Shown: positions 26,520-38,630, numbered from the stretch's first letter. The stretch: 63,549 bases of DNA from Anoxybacillus flavithermus (GCF_002742685.1 NZ_PEDM01000013.1:1-63549), one strand, 5' to 3'. Numbers and translations are program-made. Notes: generated from the letters alone by a model not told the origin.

Positions 26520-26534
26520 TTGCTAGCCCCTTAT
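26508..26534 (-). terminator. Terminator of sleB-ypeB
   Basis: Minus-strand AGGGGCT/AGCCCCT stem (26531-26511) followed by TTTTTT. It overlaps the 3' end of the small convergent reading frame. Confidence 0.75.
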
Positions 26535-27877
26535 ATTTCGCCATATATAGGTTCAGGATTTTGAAGTTTTTCTACTTTTTCTTCGATTCCATTTTGTGCA
26601 TTAATGAAAATGCGGTACGTGTCGTCTCCGAGTGTTCCTAAAAATTCATAGCAAAGTACTTCTTGATTTACATTGTTCATAATAATCGCTTTTCTTTCCT
26701 CCATAATGGTGACATTCGGATTCATTTTTTTTCGTGCTTGTTCAATCGAAATTGATGGTTTTGGAATGGTTCGTTCACGTTTTGACGATAAGTAATCGCG
26801 GGCGGAAAAGCCAATAATGTTTCCGTCGTCTAGCGCGATTTTCATTTTAATCGACTCGGGGTAAATACGAACGCCATCTTGTGCTGTAACGAACGTGAGC
26901 ACAGCGACGTGATCATACTGCGTGCTTTCGTACAATTCGAAGTTGTTAAATTTATGTTGTTTTAAAAAGCGAAGCCCGCGCATCGTTGCTTCATTTAAAC
27001 TAATGTTTTGTTTGTTGACAGGACGATTTTCAATAACCCAAATCGGATATCCTCCTTTTTCAGTAATATCCATGTACGTTTCACTCTTTGTTTTCGGATT
27101 TTTAATCGTCACACTATAAAAAGCATCGCTTGCTCCTTCTCCGCTATGAACGACTTGTATGTCCTCATTTCCTTTTAAACCGAGAAACGTTTTTGCAATT
27201 TGCTTTGCTTCTTCTTTTGTAATCTTTTTCCCGGAAATATGTTCAAACCCTTTCGTCCTCTTTTCGATGCTTGTAAACGACGGGCCGAAATCGGTTTCGT
27301 TATAAGATTGAACGTTTTTCTCTACCGTTTTAAATCCATCAATAATGGTGTTGTCATTTGGGCGATTGTTTGTCGCGAGTGCCAACTCAACGTCCATCCA
27401 CCGCAAGTTATTTTCTAATACGAGATGTTGCACGTTTCGTAATTCTTGTTGAATATCAGCAGACTTTTTATATAGTTGTTGCAATGTTTTATATTCTTCA
27501 GCATTTAACGGTTGTTTATCTAAATCTCGAATGGCTGCACGGTAGCTAAATGAACCAATATTAGACAAAAACTCCTCTGTTTTATTAAAAGGTAAAAGGG
27601 AAAGGGGGAGCTGTCCAACAGTTGCGTGCGCTTCAGAGGCGAGACGCCATACTTCTGCAAGCGCAGGTGACAACGATTGACGGGAGTTCATCGCGAGCGT
27701 TGTTCCAATTTGATCGTGAAGCAAATCAATTTGATACGTTAAATCGTGAAATGCGCGTTGATAATTGTTTTCTGCATGAATTAAAATCGCATTTTTTTGT
27801 TGGTGCTCGCGATATCCCCAATAGGCTGTGCCAGCAATGCCGATCGATAGTGCTCCAATTAGTAAAATTCGTAGCAA
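26531..27877 (-). CDS. ypeB: Germination protein YpeB
   Basis: Spore protein of 448 aa required for correct localisation and stability of the cortex-lytic enzyme SleB. N-terminal membrane anchor (about 3-22), a helical N-domain and C-terminal PepSY-like repeats (GKKITKEEAKQIAKTFLGLKG; SIEQARKKMNP). The start is TTG with GGAGGGGAG upstream; ATG is absent at that point. Encoded 12 bases after sleB, the usual two-gene operon expressed in the forespore. Confidence 0.92.
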   Translation of the reverse strand: MLRILLIGALSIGIAGTAYWGYREHQQKNAILIHAENNYQRAFHDLTYQIDLLHDQIGTTLAMNSRQSLSPALAEVWRLASEAHATVGQLPLSLLPFNKTEEFLSNIGSFSYRAAIRDLDKQPLNAEEYKTLQQLYKKSADIQQELRNVQHLVLENNLRWMDVELALATNNRPNDNTIIDGFKTVEKNVQSYNETDFGPSFTSIEKRTKGFEHISGKKITKEEAKQIAKTFLGLKGNEDIQVVHSGEGASDAFYSVTIKNPKTKSETYMDITEKGGYPIWVIENRPVNKQNISLNEATMRGLRFLKQHKFNNFELYESTQYDHVAVLTFVTAQDGVRIYPESIKMKIALDDGNIIGFSARDYLSSKRERTIPKPSISIEQARKKMNPNVTIMEERKAIIMNNVNQEVLCYEFLGTLGDDTYRIFINAQNGIEEKVEKLQNPEPIYGEI

Positions 27878-27889
27878 AAAACTCCCCTC

Positions 27890-28747
27890 CTATTTACAGA
27901 AAATATGTTTTCCAATTCGTTTAATTTGCGGACGGCTCCAAATCCACCCGTTTGTCGCTGTATGTGGATTAAAATAATATAGCGCTCCACTTGATGGATC
28001 CCATCCGTTTAACGCATCCAGTACTGCTTTGCGAGACGTTTCGTTTGGGGTGAGCCAAATTTGTCCGTCCGCGACAGCCGTAAATGCTCCTGGTTCGAAA
28101 ATGACGCCAGCTACAGTATTTGGAAACGAAGGGCTATTGATGCGATTTAAAATGACTGCTGCAACAGCCACTTGGCCGATATACGGTTCACCTCGCGCTT
28201 CACCATGTACGGCGTTCGCCATCAATTGTAAATCATTTTGTGAGAATCCGTTTGGGACGTTTACTGCAGCCGCTTTTACTCGTTTTACAGCTGTTTGTTG
28301 AGGGCTCGTATTTTTGTTTGCTTGTTTATTTGTTGTTCTTGTTGCAGTTGCTTGATTTTTTGCTTTCGTTTGGCGTGCCTTTACTTGCTTGCTTAGTGGG
28401 ATGCCACCGTAATGAGTAAACGTATTTCCTTTTCGCAAATTGTTATGAACAAATGATTTGTAATATTTTGATGCGCGTACTAATTTTTGTTTTGTCGTTT
28501 CTCCAGCTAAACCGTCTACAGGCAACTTAAATTTGTATTGAAAGTTTCGTAACGCCCAATATGTTCGCCAGCCAAATACTCCATCAATTTTTCCTCTATA
28601 AAAGCCGAGATATTGCAATCTTGCTTGTAGTTCAATCACATCATCACCGACAGCTCCGCGCTGAATGACTTGTTTAGAAAATGCATGCGCCTGCGATGTA
28701 TAACTAAACGAAAAAATCAAAAATAAACAAATGAACCATTTGCGCAT
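27890..28747 (-). CDS. sleB: Spore cortex-lytic enzyme SleB
   Basis: Lytic transglycosylase that degrades spore cortex at germination. Signal peptide (about 1-22), peptidoglycan-binding domain (about 28-90; GDDVIELQARLQYLGFYRGKID), variable linker rich in Thr/Lys/Gln (about 110-165), then the Hydrolase_2 catalytic domain with Glu in AVHGEARGEP. The ATG at 28747 has AAGGGAGGAG at 8 bases; the frame is open to 28819 but that adds no known sequence. 285 aa, slightly shorter than in B. subtilis. Confidence 0.94.
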   Translation of the reverse strand: MRKWFICLFLIFSFSYTSQAHAFSKQVIQRGAVGDDVIELQARLQYLGFYRGKIDGVFGWRTYWALRNFQYKFKLPVDGLAGETTKQKLVRASKYYKSFVHNNLRKGNTFTHYGGIPLSKQVKARQTKAKNQATATRTTNKQANKNTSPQQTAVKRVKAAAVNVPNGFSQNDLQLMANAVHGEARGEPYIGQVAVAAVILNRINSPSFPNTVAGVIFEPGAFTAVADGQIWLTPNETSRKAVLDALNGWDPSSGALYYFNPHTATNGWIWSRPQIKRIGKHIFCK

Positions 28748-28784
28748 TGTGACTCCTCCCTTGATGTGTAAACAATACCTTTTG

Positions 28785-28809
28785 ACGTTATTTTTTGTCA
28801 CAATAACGT
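28785..28809. repeat. 8-bp inverted repeat upstream of sleB
   Basis: ACGTTATT (28785-28792) and AATAACGT (28802-28809) with a 9-base spacer, 40-60 bases upstream of the sleB start. A recognition site or weak transcript structure; no known motif is recognised. Confidence 0.4.
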
Positions 28810-28831
28810 TTTTATACATAAGAAAAGCAAA

Positions 28832-28854
28832 AAGCCAAGCGTTACGCCTGGCTT
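28832..28854 (-). terminator. Terminator of prsW
   Basis: Minus-strand AAGCCAGGC/GCTTGGCTT stem with a one-base mismatch, followed by TTTTGC. It overlaps the last codons of prsW. Confidence 0.7.
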
Positions 28855-29516
28855 GATGATTGTGGCATCTCTATCGTCATCCCTCTTGCAAGCTTAACTT
28901 TTCGTAAAGCGAGCCACCATAAAAAAATCATAAATGGAAGCATGTAGTATATCCAACGTTCTTGCGTTAATAAAATATAGTCATATATGCCGTGAAATAA
29001 AAAAGGGAGAAGGAAAGAAAACCATATATAATTTTTTTGTTTTTTAGGCAACCCAAATTTCGCTTTTCCTAAATAAAAACCCATGATGACGCCGAACAAT
29101 GCGTGGCTTGATACAGGTAAAAGCGCACGAGTAACGGCAAATTCCACTCCATTTGCAAATAAATATAAAATGTTTTCAAGCGTAGCAAATCCGAGCGATA
29201 CGCTTACTCCATAAACAATGCCATCATACGGTTCGTTAAATTCCCGATGATCATAAATGGCATAGTAAAATACAAACCATTTAAAAAACTCCTCCAATAA
29301 ACTTGTTGATAAAAACGCTTCAACAAAAGAATTTGGTAACATATGTTCAATTTTCAATACGTGCTGGATAAACATGAGCGGGAAGACTAAAAATGTGCCG
29401 TATAAAAACATGCGCAAAACAAGTGATAACGGTTCGGTTTCGTATTCGTCTTTTAAATAAAAATAACTGAGCAACGCTAGTCCGGGAGCAATGCCCGCAG
29501 AAATAATAGCCCACAT
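28842..29516 (-). CDS. prsW: Intramembrane metalloprotease PrsW
   Basis: Site-1 intramembrane protease family; in B. subtilis PrsW cleaves anti-sigma factor RsiW. 224 aa with about seven to eight transmembrane helices and the motifs [15 protein letters not shown] and FHGIYDY with acidic/His ligands. ATG has GAGGAAG upstream. It is adjacent to sleB-ypeB as in B. subtilis (ypdC position). The substrate in this organism is inferred only. Confidence 0.9.
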   Translation of the reverse strand: MWAIISAGIAPGLALLSYFYLKDEYETEPLSLVLRMFLYGTFLVFPLMFIQHVLKIEHMLPNSFVEAFLSTSLLEEFFKWFVFYYAIYDHREFNEPYDGIVYGVSVSLGFATLENILYLFANGVEFAVTRALLPVSSHALFGVIMGFYLGKAKFGLPKKQKNYIWFSFLLPFLFHGIYDYILLTQERWIYYMLPFMIFLWWLALRKVKLARGMTIEMPQSSSQA

Positions 29517-29654
29517 AAATTCTTCCTCATTCCCAATTCTTTTCTTTTCATTTTGATGGTATCATGTTATTGTCAAATTGAAAATGCTATGAGGTGTATT
29601 TTTCATATACCAAATGGAAAGATGGAAATGTTTTTAGCGAGGGGGATTTACACA

Positions 29655-30314
29655 TTGATTAAAGTTGGGGTGCCGTTAACGCTCGAACCAAAATATAGCG
29701 AGCAAATGGAGAAGTATAAGTGTAAAGTAGCTGAAATAGAAGAAGGGAAAATTTACATTGATTACCCAATTGATATGAGCACCAATCGCACAGCATTTTT
29801 ATTAGACGGAACGCAACTGAAAGTCAGTTTTGTCGGGGAAGATGAAGCTGTTTATGCGTTTGAAGCGGAAGTGTTAGGTCGCACAAAACGAAACATTCCG
29901 TTGCTCATTTTATCATATCCTGGGGACAATCAACTTCTACGCATTCAACGCCGTCAGTTCGTACGCGTTGATACGATTGTAGACGTGGCGATTCATCCGT
30001 TACAAGATGAGTTTGCTCCATTTACGACAGTGACAAGCGACATAAGCGCAGGTGGAGCAGCGATTGTATTGCCGCATCGCGAAACAGGGTTAAAACACGG
30101 GATGACCATTGAAATTTGGCTCGTATTACATATGCGTTCAGGAGATTATCATTATTTGCGTTTTCCCGCACGTGTTGTTCGTATATTTGAAGAAAACGTC
30201 GTAAAAGCATCTTTGCAGTTTTTAGAAGTGAGCGATGTCGATCGTCTCACATTAATTCGTTACAGCTTTGAAAAACAGCTTGAATTGAGAAAAAAAGAGC
30301 AGTTTGACGCATAA
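29655..30314 (+). CDS. ypfA: PilZ-domain c-di-GMP receptor YpfA
   Basis: About 219 aa with an N-terminal YcgR-like domain (about 1-95) and a PilZ domain (about 97-205). The c-di-GMP-binding motifs are intact: RRQFVR (RxxxR) and DISAGG (D/NxSxxG). In B. subtilis YpfA (DgrA) inhibits motility when bound to c-di-GMP. The TTG at 29655 has GAGGGGGA at 8 bases and matches the family start (IKVGVPLTLEP); the longer frame from 29553 lacks a ribosome site. Confidence 0.9.
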   Translation: MIKVGVPLTLEPKYSEQMEKYKCKVAEIEEGKIYIDYPIDMSTNRTAFLLDGTQLKVSFVGEDEAVYAFEAEVLGRTKRNIPLLILSYPGDNQLLRIQRRQFVRVDTIVDVAIHPLQDEFAPFTTVTSDISAGGAAIVLPHRETGLKHGMTIEIWLVLHMRSGDYHYLRFPARVVRIFEENVVKASLQFLEVSDVDRLTLIRYSFEKQLELRKKEQFDA

Positions 30315-30368
30315 ATCGACACGGTCTCTCCCATAATAAAAATAAACTGACAGAAGGGGGAGAAACGA

Positions 30369-30548
30369 ATGAAGACAATTGAACGAATGTTATGGAAGCT
30401 AGCAATCATTCAATTTATTTTTTTACTTATTGCTCAATTTGTCGTCTCGCATTCGTCGTTGGCCCCTTATATTGTCAAAGTTGTTCATTACGAAGGTGTC
30501 ATGAAAAATTCCGTAACAAAAACGATTGAAACATTCGACCAACGATAA
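30369..30548 (+). CDS. ypfB: YpfB-like small membrane protein
   Basis: 59 aa with one transmembrane helix (about 8-28) and a short hydrophilic tail ending TKTIETFDQR. ATG has AGAAGGGGGAG upstream. Position between ypfA and cmk matches the small YpfB protein. Function unknown. Confidence 0.75.
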   Translation: MKTIERMLWKLAIIQFIFLLIAQFVVSHSSLAPYIVKVVHYEGVMKNSVTKTIETFDQR

Positions 30549-30569
30549 GCGGTATGGTACAATATAAAC

Positions 30570-30594
30570 AGCAGGGGTGTTCCTGCTTTTTTGT
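30570..30594 (+). terminator. Terminator of ypfA-ypfB
   Basis: AGCAGG/CCTGCT stem with a six-base loop and seven T. It lies 35 bases before cmk. Confidence 0.7.
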
Positions 30595-30623
30595 TGAAAA
30601 CAAAATGATTCACAGGAGGCATT

Positions 30624-31301
30624 ATGGAAAAGAAACTTTCGATCGCGATTGACGGACCGGCAGCTGCTGGAAAAAGCACGGTCGCGAAACGATTAGCGGA
30701 AGCATTATCTTACGTTTATATTGATACAGGAGCGATGTATCGCGCCTTAACATATTGCGCTCTTCAGCGCGGAGTAGATGTTCATAATGAAAAACAATTA
30801 ATGAATGTACTTCGTGATACATATATTGAATTAAAGCCATCGCCAAATGGACAGCTAGTGTTTGCAAACGGTGAAGATGTGACCGAAGCGATTCGAACAA
30901 ATGACGTCACGAACAACGTATCGTATGTAGCGAAACATCCAGCTGTGCGTGAAGAAATGGTAAAACGTCAGCGCGAGTTAGGTCAACATGGCGGTGTAGT
31001 CATGGATGGTCGCGATATTGGTACGCACGTGTTGCCACATGCTGAAGTAAAAATTTTTTTGCTTGCTTCTGTTGAAGAACGAGCAAAACGGCGCCATGAA
31101 GAAAATGTAACAAGAGGTATTCCATCTGATTTCGAGCAACTAAAAGCAGAAATTGCCCGCCGTGATCAAATTGATTCTGAACGTGCAGTTGCTCCATTAA
31201 AAAAAGCGGAAGACGCCATTGAAATTGATACGACATCATTATCGATTGATGAAGTAGTCGATCGCATTATGTGCATCGTTCAAGAAAGGGTGGAGGGGTA
31301 G
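30624..31301 (+). CDS. cmk: Cytidylate kinase
   Basis: Phosphorylates CMP/dCMP to the diphosphate. P-loop [29 protein letters not shown], and [17 protein letters not shown] are the substrate and NMP-kinase signatures. 225 aa, normal for the family. Start ATG has CAGGAGG upstream. Its stop overlaps the plsC start by one base. Confidence 0.95.
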   Translation: MEKKLSIAIDGPAAAGKSTVAKRLAEALSYVYIDTGAMYRALTYCALQRGVDVHNEKQLMNVLRDTYIELKPSPNGQLVFANGEDVTEAIRTNDVTNNVSYVAKHPAVREEMVKRQRELGQHGGVVMDGRDIGTHVLPHAEVKIFLLASVEERAKRRHEENVTRGIPSDFEQLKAEIARRDQIDSERAVAPLKKAEDAIEIDTTSLSIDEVVDRIMCIVQERVEG

Positions 31302-31882
31302 TGAGTTTTTACACGTTTGCCCGCACAGTTGTAAAACAAGTGCTTACTCCGCTTTACCGTATTGAAGTGAGCGGGGTAGAGCATATCCCAAAAGAAGGTG
31401 CTGTCATTATTTGCGCCAATCATATTAGCAACTTAGATCCACCTGTTGTCGGCATTACATGTCCGCGCCCAGTTCATTTTATGGCAAAAGAAGAACTGTT
31501 CCGTACACCTGTTGTAAAACAGCTCGTTTCACGCTTACATGCGTTTCCCGTTCGTCGCGGAATGGGCGATCGGGAGGCGTTAAGAACAGGTTTAGCTTTA
31601 TTGAAAGAGAAAAAAGTACTCGGATTATTTCCAGAAGGGACGAGAAGCAAAGACGGAAAATTGAAAAAAGGATTGGCAGGAGCAGGATTTTTTGCGTTGC
31701 GTAGCGAAGCGGTTGTTGTGCCCTGTGCCATCATCGGTCCTTATCGTGTTGGGAAAAAGTTAAAAGTTGTATACGGTGCTCCGATTGATTTCACACCGTG
31801 GCGGGAAAGAAGAGCGAGTGCCGATGAAGTAACAGCAGTCATTATGGAACATATTCAACAAATTTTACATGAACATCAATAG
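31301..31882 (+). CDS. plsC: 1-acyl-glycerol-3-phosphate acyltransferase PlsC
   Basis: Membrane-associated acyltransferase making phosphatidic acid. Motif I NHISNLDPP (H-x4-D) and motif III FPEGTRSKDG are intact; PFPVRRG and a CAIIGPYR segment also fit. 193 aa. The GTG at 31301 is preferred since it follows GGGTGGAGG and matches the family N-terminus; frame opens earlier inside cmk. The cmk-plsC-rpsA order is that of B. subtilis. Confidence 0.9.
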   Translation: MSFYTFARTVVKQVLTPLYRIEVSGVEHIPKEGAVIICANHISNLDPPVVGITCPRPVHFMAKEELFRTPVVKQLVSRLHAFPVRRGMGDREALRTGLALLKEKKVLGLFPEGTRSKDGKLKKGLAGAGFFALRSEAVVVPCAIIGPYRVGKKLKVVYGAPIDFTPWRERRASADEVTAVIMEHIQQILHEHQ

Positions 31883-32030
31883 TTGTGACTTGACAAAATG
31901 TATATTTTAATACAGATTAGTAAAAAAGGAAGTTTTTTCTTTGTGTCAAATGGACGAGCACATCGTTGTTCGCCCATTGAACATATATTTCTGTCGTCGA
32001 GCAGGTGTGGAGTGTAAGGAGGTATTCACT

Positions 32031-34236
<2,206 letters not shown>

Positions 34237-34272
34237 AAAAAGGTGTCCCGAAAAAAACGGGGCACCTTTTTA
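34237..34272. terminator. Terminator fni / ypzI
   Basis: AAAAAGGTGTCCCG/CGGGGCACCTTTTT around an A-rich loop, with T runs on both strands; serves fni on plus and ypzI on minus. Confidence 0.9.
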
Positions 34273-34286
34273 GTATGTGGACGTGT

Positions 34287-34391
34287 TTATTTTTCTAATT
34301 TTGTGGTCCCTTTAAAGTTTTTCGCTGGATCGCGATCGGATTCGACGCGACGTGATTGCTTCAACTTCTTCTCTTGGCGATCTTTCCCCAT
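34287..34391 (-). CDS. ypzI: YpzI family small protein
   Basis: 34 aa, basic and hydrophilic, beginning MGKDRQEKKLKQS and containing RVESDRDPA, the hallmark of the small Bacillus protein YpzI. ATG has GAGGAGG eight bases upstream on the minus strand. It lies between fni and yphA, as in B. subtilis. Function unknown. Too short for routine gene finders. Confidence 0.85.
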   Translation of the reverse strand: MGKDRQEKKLKQSRRVESDRDPAKNFKGTTKLEK

Positions 34392-34490
34392 TTATATCCC
34401 TCCTCGTGTTTTATTTTGTCCGTCCTCTTTTTTTACATGCAGAGATTAAATTTTTAAAAATAAGACATAATGGAAAGTGGAGGTGTGACG

Positions 34491-35090
34491 GTGGAAGGAG
34501 GTTATTTTTATTGGATTTCATGGTTTTTATGGATTGTTTATACATTTTTCGCCCCGAAAAACCGAGTTCGCCTATTGATTTGTCTATATGTTTTATTGTT
34601 AATGACGTTATCTATTTATGAGGTAACGATCCTTTCGTTTCACATTTCATTTGCTTACATATTGATGTTAGTTGTTAGTTACTCTTTTGTCATGAAACAA
34701 ACAGGAACAGCATTTATTTATTTTTTCTTTGCCAGTGCGAGTGTCACGATGTTGTATGCCACATTTCATTTTTTATTATTGTTCGATCCGATTTGGGTGT
34801 TTGTTGAAGCGACATGGTTGCTAGCTTTGGCACTTTTGTTTGCATCATTTGCGCTATATCGCTCATTTTATGAACGTCTACTTTTATTGACGGTTGGGTG
34901 TTGTCAAGGTGATTTTTTATACGCATTTGTGTTAAAACAATTTTCTTTTCCTTATTTGATCGGTTCTTTTTCTTTTTTAGATGGCTGGGCGTTAGCGAGC
35001 GCATGTTTATTTATATGGAAATGGCTTGAACAATTACCAATGTATATCGATGGACGATTTCAAAGGCGGACAAAGGAGGTCAAAACGTGA
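34491..35090 (+). CDS. yphA: YphA membrane protein
   Basis: About 199 aa with about six transmembrane helices. GTG at 34491 has GGAGG at 7 bases; it fits YphA by order (ypzI-yphA-yphB) and layout. The stop overlaps the yphB GTG. Function unknown. Confidence 0.82.
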   Translation: MEGGYFYWISWFLWIVYTFFAPKNRVRLLICLYVLLLMTLSIYEVTILSFHISFAYILMLVVSYSFVMKQTGTAFIYFFFASASVTMLYATFHFLLLFDPIWVFVEATWLLALALLFASFALYRSFYERLLLLTVGCCQGDFLYAFVLKQFSFPYLIGSFSFLDGWALASACLFIWKWLEQLPMYIDGRFQRRTKEVKT

Positions 35091-35983
35091 ACGAATATAC
35101 GTATCCCATTTTATTTGGTGTCACGATTGGTGTATTAACGAGACTGTATTTATTAAAAACAGACTATCGTCAATATCCAACGTATTTACACGGGAAAATT
35201 ATCCATATTGCTTTAGGGTTTATTGCAGCTGGACTTGGAACAATTGCGGTACCGGCTATTATGGAGAAAGAGTTTGCAGCTATCACATTTTTAGCATTAG
35301 CTGCTTCTCAGTTTCGCGATGTGCGCAACATGGAACGAAATACGTTAAATGAACTCGATCAATATGAGCTCGTTCCGCGTGGCAAGACGTATATTGAAGG
35401 AATTGCGATTGTTTTTGAAGGGAGAAACTATTTAGTTATTTTTGCCTCATTTTTAAGCACGTTTGCCTATTTAGTTTGGAACATATGGCTTGGGCTTGTT
35501 GCGGCTGTCGCTTCATTTATCGTTGCGCGCAACCTAATGTCTGGTAGCCGTCTTGGTGACATTGTCGAAGTAGAATACGTGAAACCGCATTTTAAAGGAG
35601 CTGGGTTATATGTCGACAATATTTATATCATGAATATCGGTTTAGAAGCGCGACGTGAAGAAATTTTACGATATGGCATGGGATTTATTTTAAAACCGAA
35701 AAACTTTAACGCTCGCTCAACAATTGCAAATCTCGGGCAACGCCAAGCAATTTTACATGATATTTCAACGGCATTAGGTGTGTATCGCGATTCCGGCACA
35801 CCAGCTCTTGTGCCGCTTGCGAAACGCGATTTGGATGATGGCCGAGTTGGTATTTTTATTTTACCACAAGAAAAAGATGTCGAAAAAGCAAAAGCGATCA
35901 TTCGTAACGTACCGACGTTAGAAAATGCGATTCGCATGCCGACGAAGTCCGAAACGAATCAAACAGGGAAGGTGTTAAAATGA
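35087..35983 (+). CDS. yphB: YIEGIA family protein YphB
   Basis: 298 aa with several N-terminal transmembrane helices (about 1-155) and a soluble C-terminal part. The motif YIEGIAIVFEG that names the family is present at about residue 101. Start GTG overlaps the yphA stop. The small gene behind it overlaps its end, consistent with a shared complex. Seen in spore formers, function unknown. Confidence 0.88.
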   Translation: MNEYTYPILFGVTIGVLTRLYLLKTDYRQYPTYLHGKIIHIALGFIAAGLGTIAVPAIMEKEFAAITFLALAASQFRDVRNMERNTLNELDQYELVPRGKTYIEGIAIVFEGRNYLVIFASFLSTFAYLVWNIWLGLVAAVASFIVARNLMSGSRLGDIVEVEYVKPHFKGAGLYVDNIYIMNIGLEARREEILRYGMGFILKPKNFNARSTIANLGQRQAILHDISTALGVYRDSGTPALVPLAKRDLDDGRVGIFILPQEKDVEKAKAIIRNVPTLENAIRMPTKSETNQTGKVLK

Positions 35984-36162
35984 CCGTAGAAAAAATGATT
36001 TTAGCTGTTATTACGACGTCGCCGCATAAAGTGGCTGGCGGAGTGACGTTTATTTGTGAAAACGATGAAGAACTGCAGCGAACTGCAGCGAATTTAGAGG
36101 CGATTTTAGACGGTATTGCTCACGCGTTAAGCGACGATTTGCTCATTATTGTGAAACATTGA
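35980..36162 (+). CDS. Capping subunit for YIEGIA protein
   Basis: 60 aa, compact mixed alpha/beta, starting MTVEKMILAVITTSPHKVAGG and with DELQ/NLEAILDGIAHAL helical segment. Start overlaps the yphB stop by ATGA. It matches the small partner annotated as capping subunit of YIEGIA proteins; the role of the pair is unknown. It contains a tandem 10-base repeat (36071-36090). Confidence 0.8.
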   Translation: MTVEKMILAVITTSPHKVAGGVTFICENDEELQRTAANLEAILDGIAHALSDDLLIIVKH

Positions 36163-36186
36163 TTTTTTTGATAAAATGGGAAAGCT

Positions 36187-36215
36187 AGCCCCTTCAGTGG
36201 AAGGGCTTCTTTTTT
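36187..36215 (+). terminator. Terminator of yphAB
   Basis: AGCCCCTTC/GAAGGGCT with one bulge and a TTTTTT tail, 38 bases before der. Confidence 0.75.
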
Positions 36216-36252
36216 GTTCGGGTTTCGAAACTTGATGAAGGAGTGTGAGAAT

Positions 36253-37563
36253 ATGTCGAAACCAGTTGTAGCGATCGTTGGTCGCCCAAATGTCGGGAAA
36301 TCGACGATTTTTAATCGTATTGTCGGGGAACGTATTTCTATTGTAGAAGATGTACCGGGCGTGACACGTGACCGGATTTATAGTAGCGCAGAATGGTTAA
36401 ATACAACATTTAACATTATTGACACCGGTGGAATTGATATTGGTGATGAGCCTTTATTAACGCAAATTCGTCAACAAGCTGAAATTGCCATTGACGAGGC
36501 GGACGTCATCATTTTTATGACAAACGGTCGAGATGGTGTCACAGCAGCGGACGAAGAAGTAGCGAAAATTTTATACCGTTCTAATAAACCAGTCGTTTTA
36601 GCGGTAAACAAAATTGACAATCCAGACATGCGTGAAAACATTTACGATTTTTATACGCTTGGATTTGGAGAGCCAATTCCAATTTCTGGTACACACGGAT
36701 TAGGCATCGGGGATTTGTTAGATGCAGTCGTGGCACATTTTCCTAAGCGTGAAACGAGAGAATACGATGCGGATGTCATTAAGTTTTGTTTAATCGGTCG
36801 TCCGAACGTTGGAAAATCATCACTTGTGAACGCTATTTTAGGGGAAGAACGAGTCATTGTTAGCGATATAGCAGGAACGACGCGCGATGCAATCGATACG
36901 ACATTTAAGCGAGACGGACAAGAATATGTCATTATTGATACAGCAGGAATGCGCAAAAGAGGAAAAGTGTATGAAAGTACCGAAAAATATAGTGTATTGC
37001 GAGCGCTAAAAGCGATTGAGCGTTCTGATGTTGTGCTTGTCGTTATTAACGCAGAAGAAGGCATTATCGAACAAGATAAGAAAATTGCTGGATATGCACA
37101 TGAAGCCGGCCGTGGTGTCGTGATCGTTGTGAATAAATGGGACGCGATTGAAAAAGATGAAAAGACGATGAACGAATTTGAGAAAAAAATTCGTGATCAT
37201 TTCCAATTTCTAGACTATGCGCCTATTGTATTCGTATCTGCGAAAACGAAACAACGATTGCACAAGTTACTTCCAGTCATTCAAATGGTTAGTGAAAATC
37301 ACGCGATGCGCGTTCAAACGAATGTATTAAATGAAGTACTTATGGATGCGATTGCGATGAATCCGACACCGACACATAATGGCCAACGATTAAAAATTTA
37401 CTACATGACACAAGTTGCAGTAAAACCACCGACGTTCGTTGTATTTGTCAACGATCCTGAACTCATGCATTTTTCGTATGAGCGCTTTTTAGAAAACCGT
37501 ATTCGCGATACGTTCGGATTTGAAGGAACGCCAATTAAAATTATTGCACGCCCACGAAATTAA
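36253..37563 (+). CDS. der: Ribosome-associated GTPase Der (EngA)
   Basis: Essential GTPase for 50S ribosome maturation with two G domains, each with GRPNVGKS (about residues 10-17 and 183-190), DTGG/DTAGM and NKxD, and a C-terminal KH-like domain. 436 aa, normal. ATG at 36253 has AAGGAG ten bases upstream. Confidence 0.97.
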   Translation: MSKPVVAIVGRPNVGKSTIFNRIVGERISIVEDVPGVTRDRIYSSAEWLNTTFNIIDTGGIDIGDEPLLTQIRQQAEIAIDEADVIIFMTNGRDGVTAADEEVAKILYRSNKPVVLAVNKIDNPDMRENIYDFYTLGFGEPIPISGTHGLGIGDLLDAVVAHFPKRETREYDADVIKFCLIGRPNVGKSSLVNAILGEERVIVSDIAGTTRDAIDTTFKRDGQEYVIIDTAGMRKRGKVYESTEKYSVLRALKAIERSDVVLVVINAEEGIIEQDKKIAGYAHEAGRGVVIVVNKWDAIEKDEKTMNEFEKKIRDHFQFLDYAPIVFVSAKTKQRLHKLLPVIQMVSENHAMRVQTNVLNEVLMDAIAMNPTPTHNGQRLKIYYMTQVAVKPPTFVVFVNDPELMHFSYERFLENRIRDTFGFEGTPIKIIARPRN

Positions 37564-37574
37564 GGGGGGATAAT

Positions 37575-38594
37575 ATGGTTACTGTATTAGGTGCAGGTAG
37601 TTGGGGCACAGCTTTAGCGATCGTTCTTGCTGATAATGGACATGACGTTCGTCTTTGGGGGCAGCGCCAAGAACAAATTGACGAAATTAACGAAAAACAT
37701 ACGAACGAAAAATATTTGCCAAATATTCATCTCCCTGAGGCCATTGTTGGTTATACCGGTCTTGCCCAAGCGCTTGAAGGGGTTGAAACAGTTGTATTAG
37801 CTGTTCCGACAAAAGCGATTCGCGAAGTGTTGCAACGTGTTCGCGCGTGTATACAACAGCCGATTACGATCGTTTCGGTTAGCAAAGGAATTGAACCGGA
37901 TACACATAAACGCATTTCAGAAATTATTGAAGAAGAAATGGCAGAACAATTGAAAGATGTTGTCGTTTTATCAGGTCCGAGTCATGCGGAGGAAGTGAGT
38001 TTACGTCATCCAACGACCGTGACGGTGTCATCGAAAAACATGGAAGCGGCCGAACGCATTCAAGATTTATTTATGAATCATCAATATTTCCGCGTATATA
38101 CAAACCCAGATTTAATTGGCGTAGAAATTGGCGGGGCGTTAAAAAATATTATTGCGTTAGCAGCAGGAATTACGGATGGGCTTGGTTATGGGGATAATGC
38201 AAAAGCAGCGCTTATGACGCGCGGACTTGCGGAAATGGCTCGTCTCGGTAGCCGTCTCGGTGCCAATCCGCTCACATTTGCAGGATTGACTGGAATCGGT
38301 GATTTAATTGTGACGTGTACAAGTGTCCATTCGCGCAACTGGCGTGCGGGCAATCTGCTTGGAAAAGGATATGCGCTTGATGATGTGTTAGCAAATATGG
38401 GAATGGTTGTCGAAGGTGTGCGAACGACAAAAGCTGCCTATCAGTTAGCGAAAAAAATGAATGTCGATATGCCGATTACAAATGCACTTTACGATGTATT
38501 ATTTAACGGAAAAGATGTAAAAAGTGCAGTAGATTCGTTGATGGCGCGTGGGAAAACGTCAGAACTTGAAGATTTGGCAAACATTTCGCTATAA
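37575..38594 (+). CDS. gpsA: Glycerol-3-phosphate dehydrogenase GpsA
   Basis: NAD(P)-dependent enzyme making sn-glycerol-3-phosphate for lipids. Rossmann motif [29 protein letters not shown], and the catalytic-Lys helix [17 protein letters not shown]. 339 aa. It follows der by 11 bases. Confidence 0.97.
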   Translation: MVTVLGAGSWGTALAIVLADNGHDVRLWGQRQEQIDEINEKHTNEKYLPNIHLPEAIVGYTGLAQALEGVETVVLAVPTKAIREVLQRVRACIQQPITIVSVSKGIEPDTHKRISEIIEEEMAEQLKDVVVLSGPSHAEEVSLRHPTTVTVSSKNMEAAERIQDLFMNHQYFRVYTNPDLIGVEIGGALKNIIALAAGITDGLGYGDNAKAALMTRGLAEMARLGSRLGANPLTFAGLTGIGDLIVTCTSVHSRNWRAGNLLGKGYALDDVLANMGMVVEGVRTTKAAYQLAKKMNVDMPITNALYDVLFNGKDVKSAVDSLMARGKTSELEDLANISL

Positions 38595-38630
38595 TTTTCT
38601 TTGAAATAGGCATGTGAAGAGCGCTTTGTT

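Noticed and set aside
29553-29654. A longer N-terminus for YpfA from 29553
   Set aside because: No ribosome site there; GAGGGGGA places the start at TTG 29655, which also fits the family.
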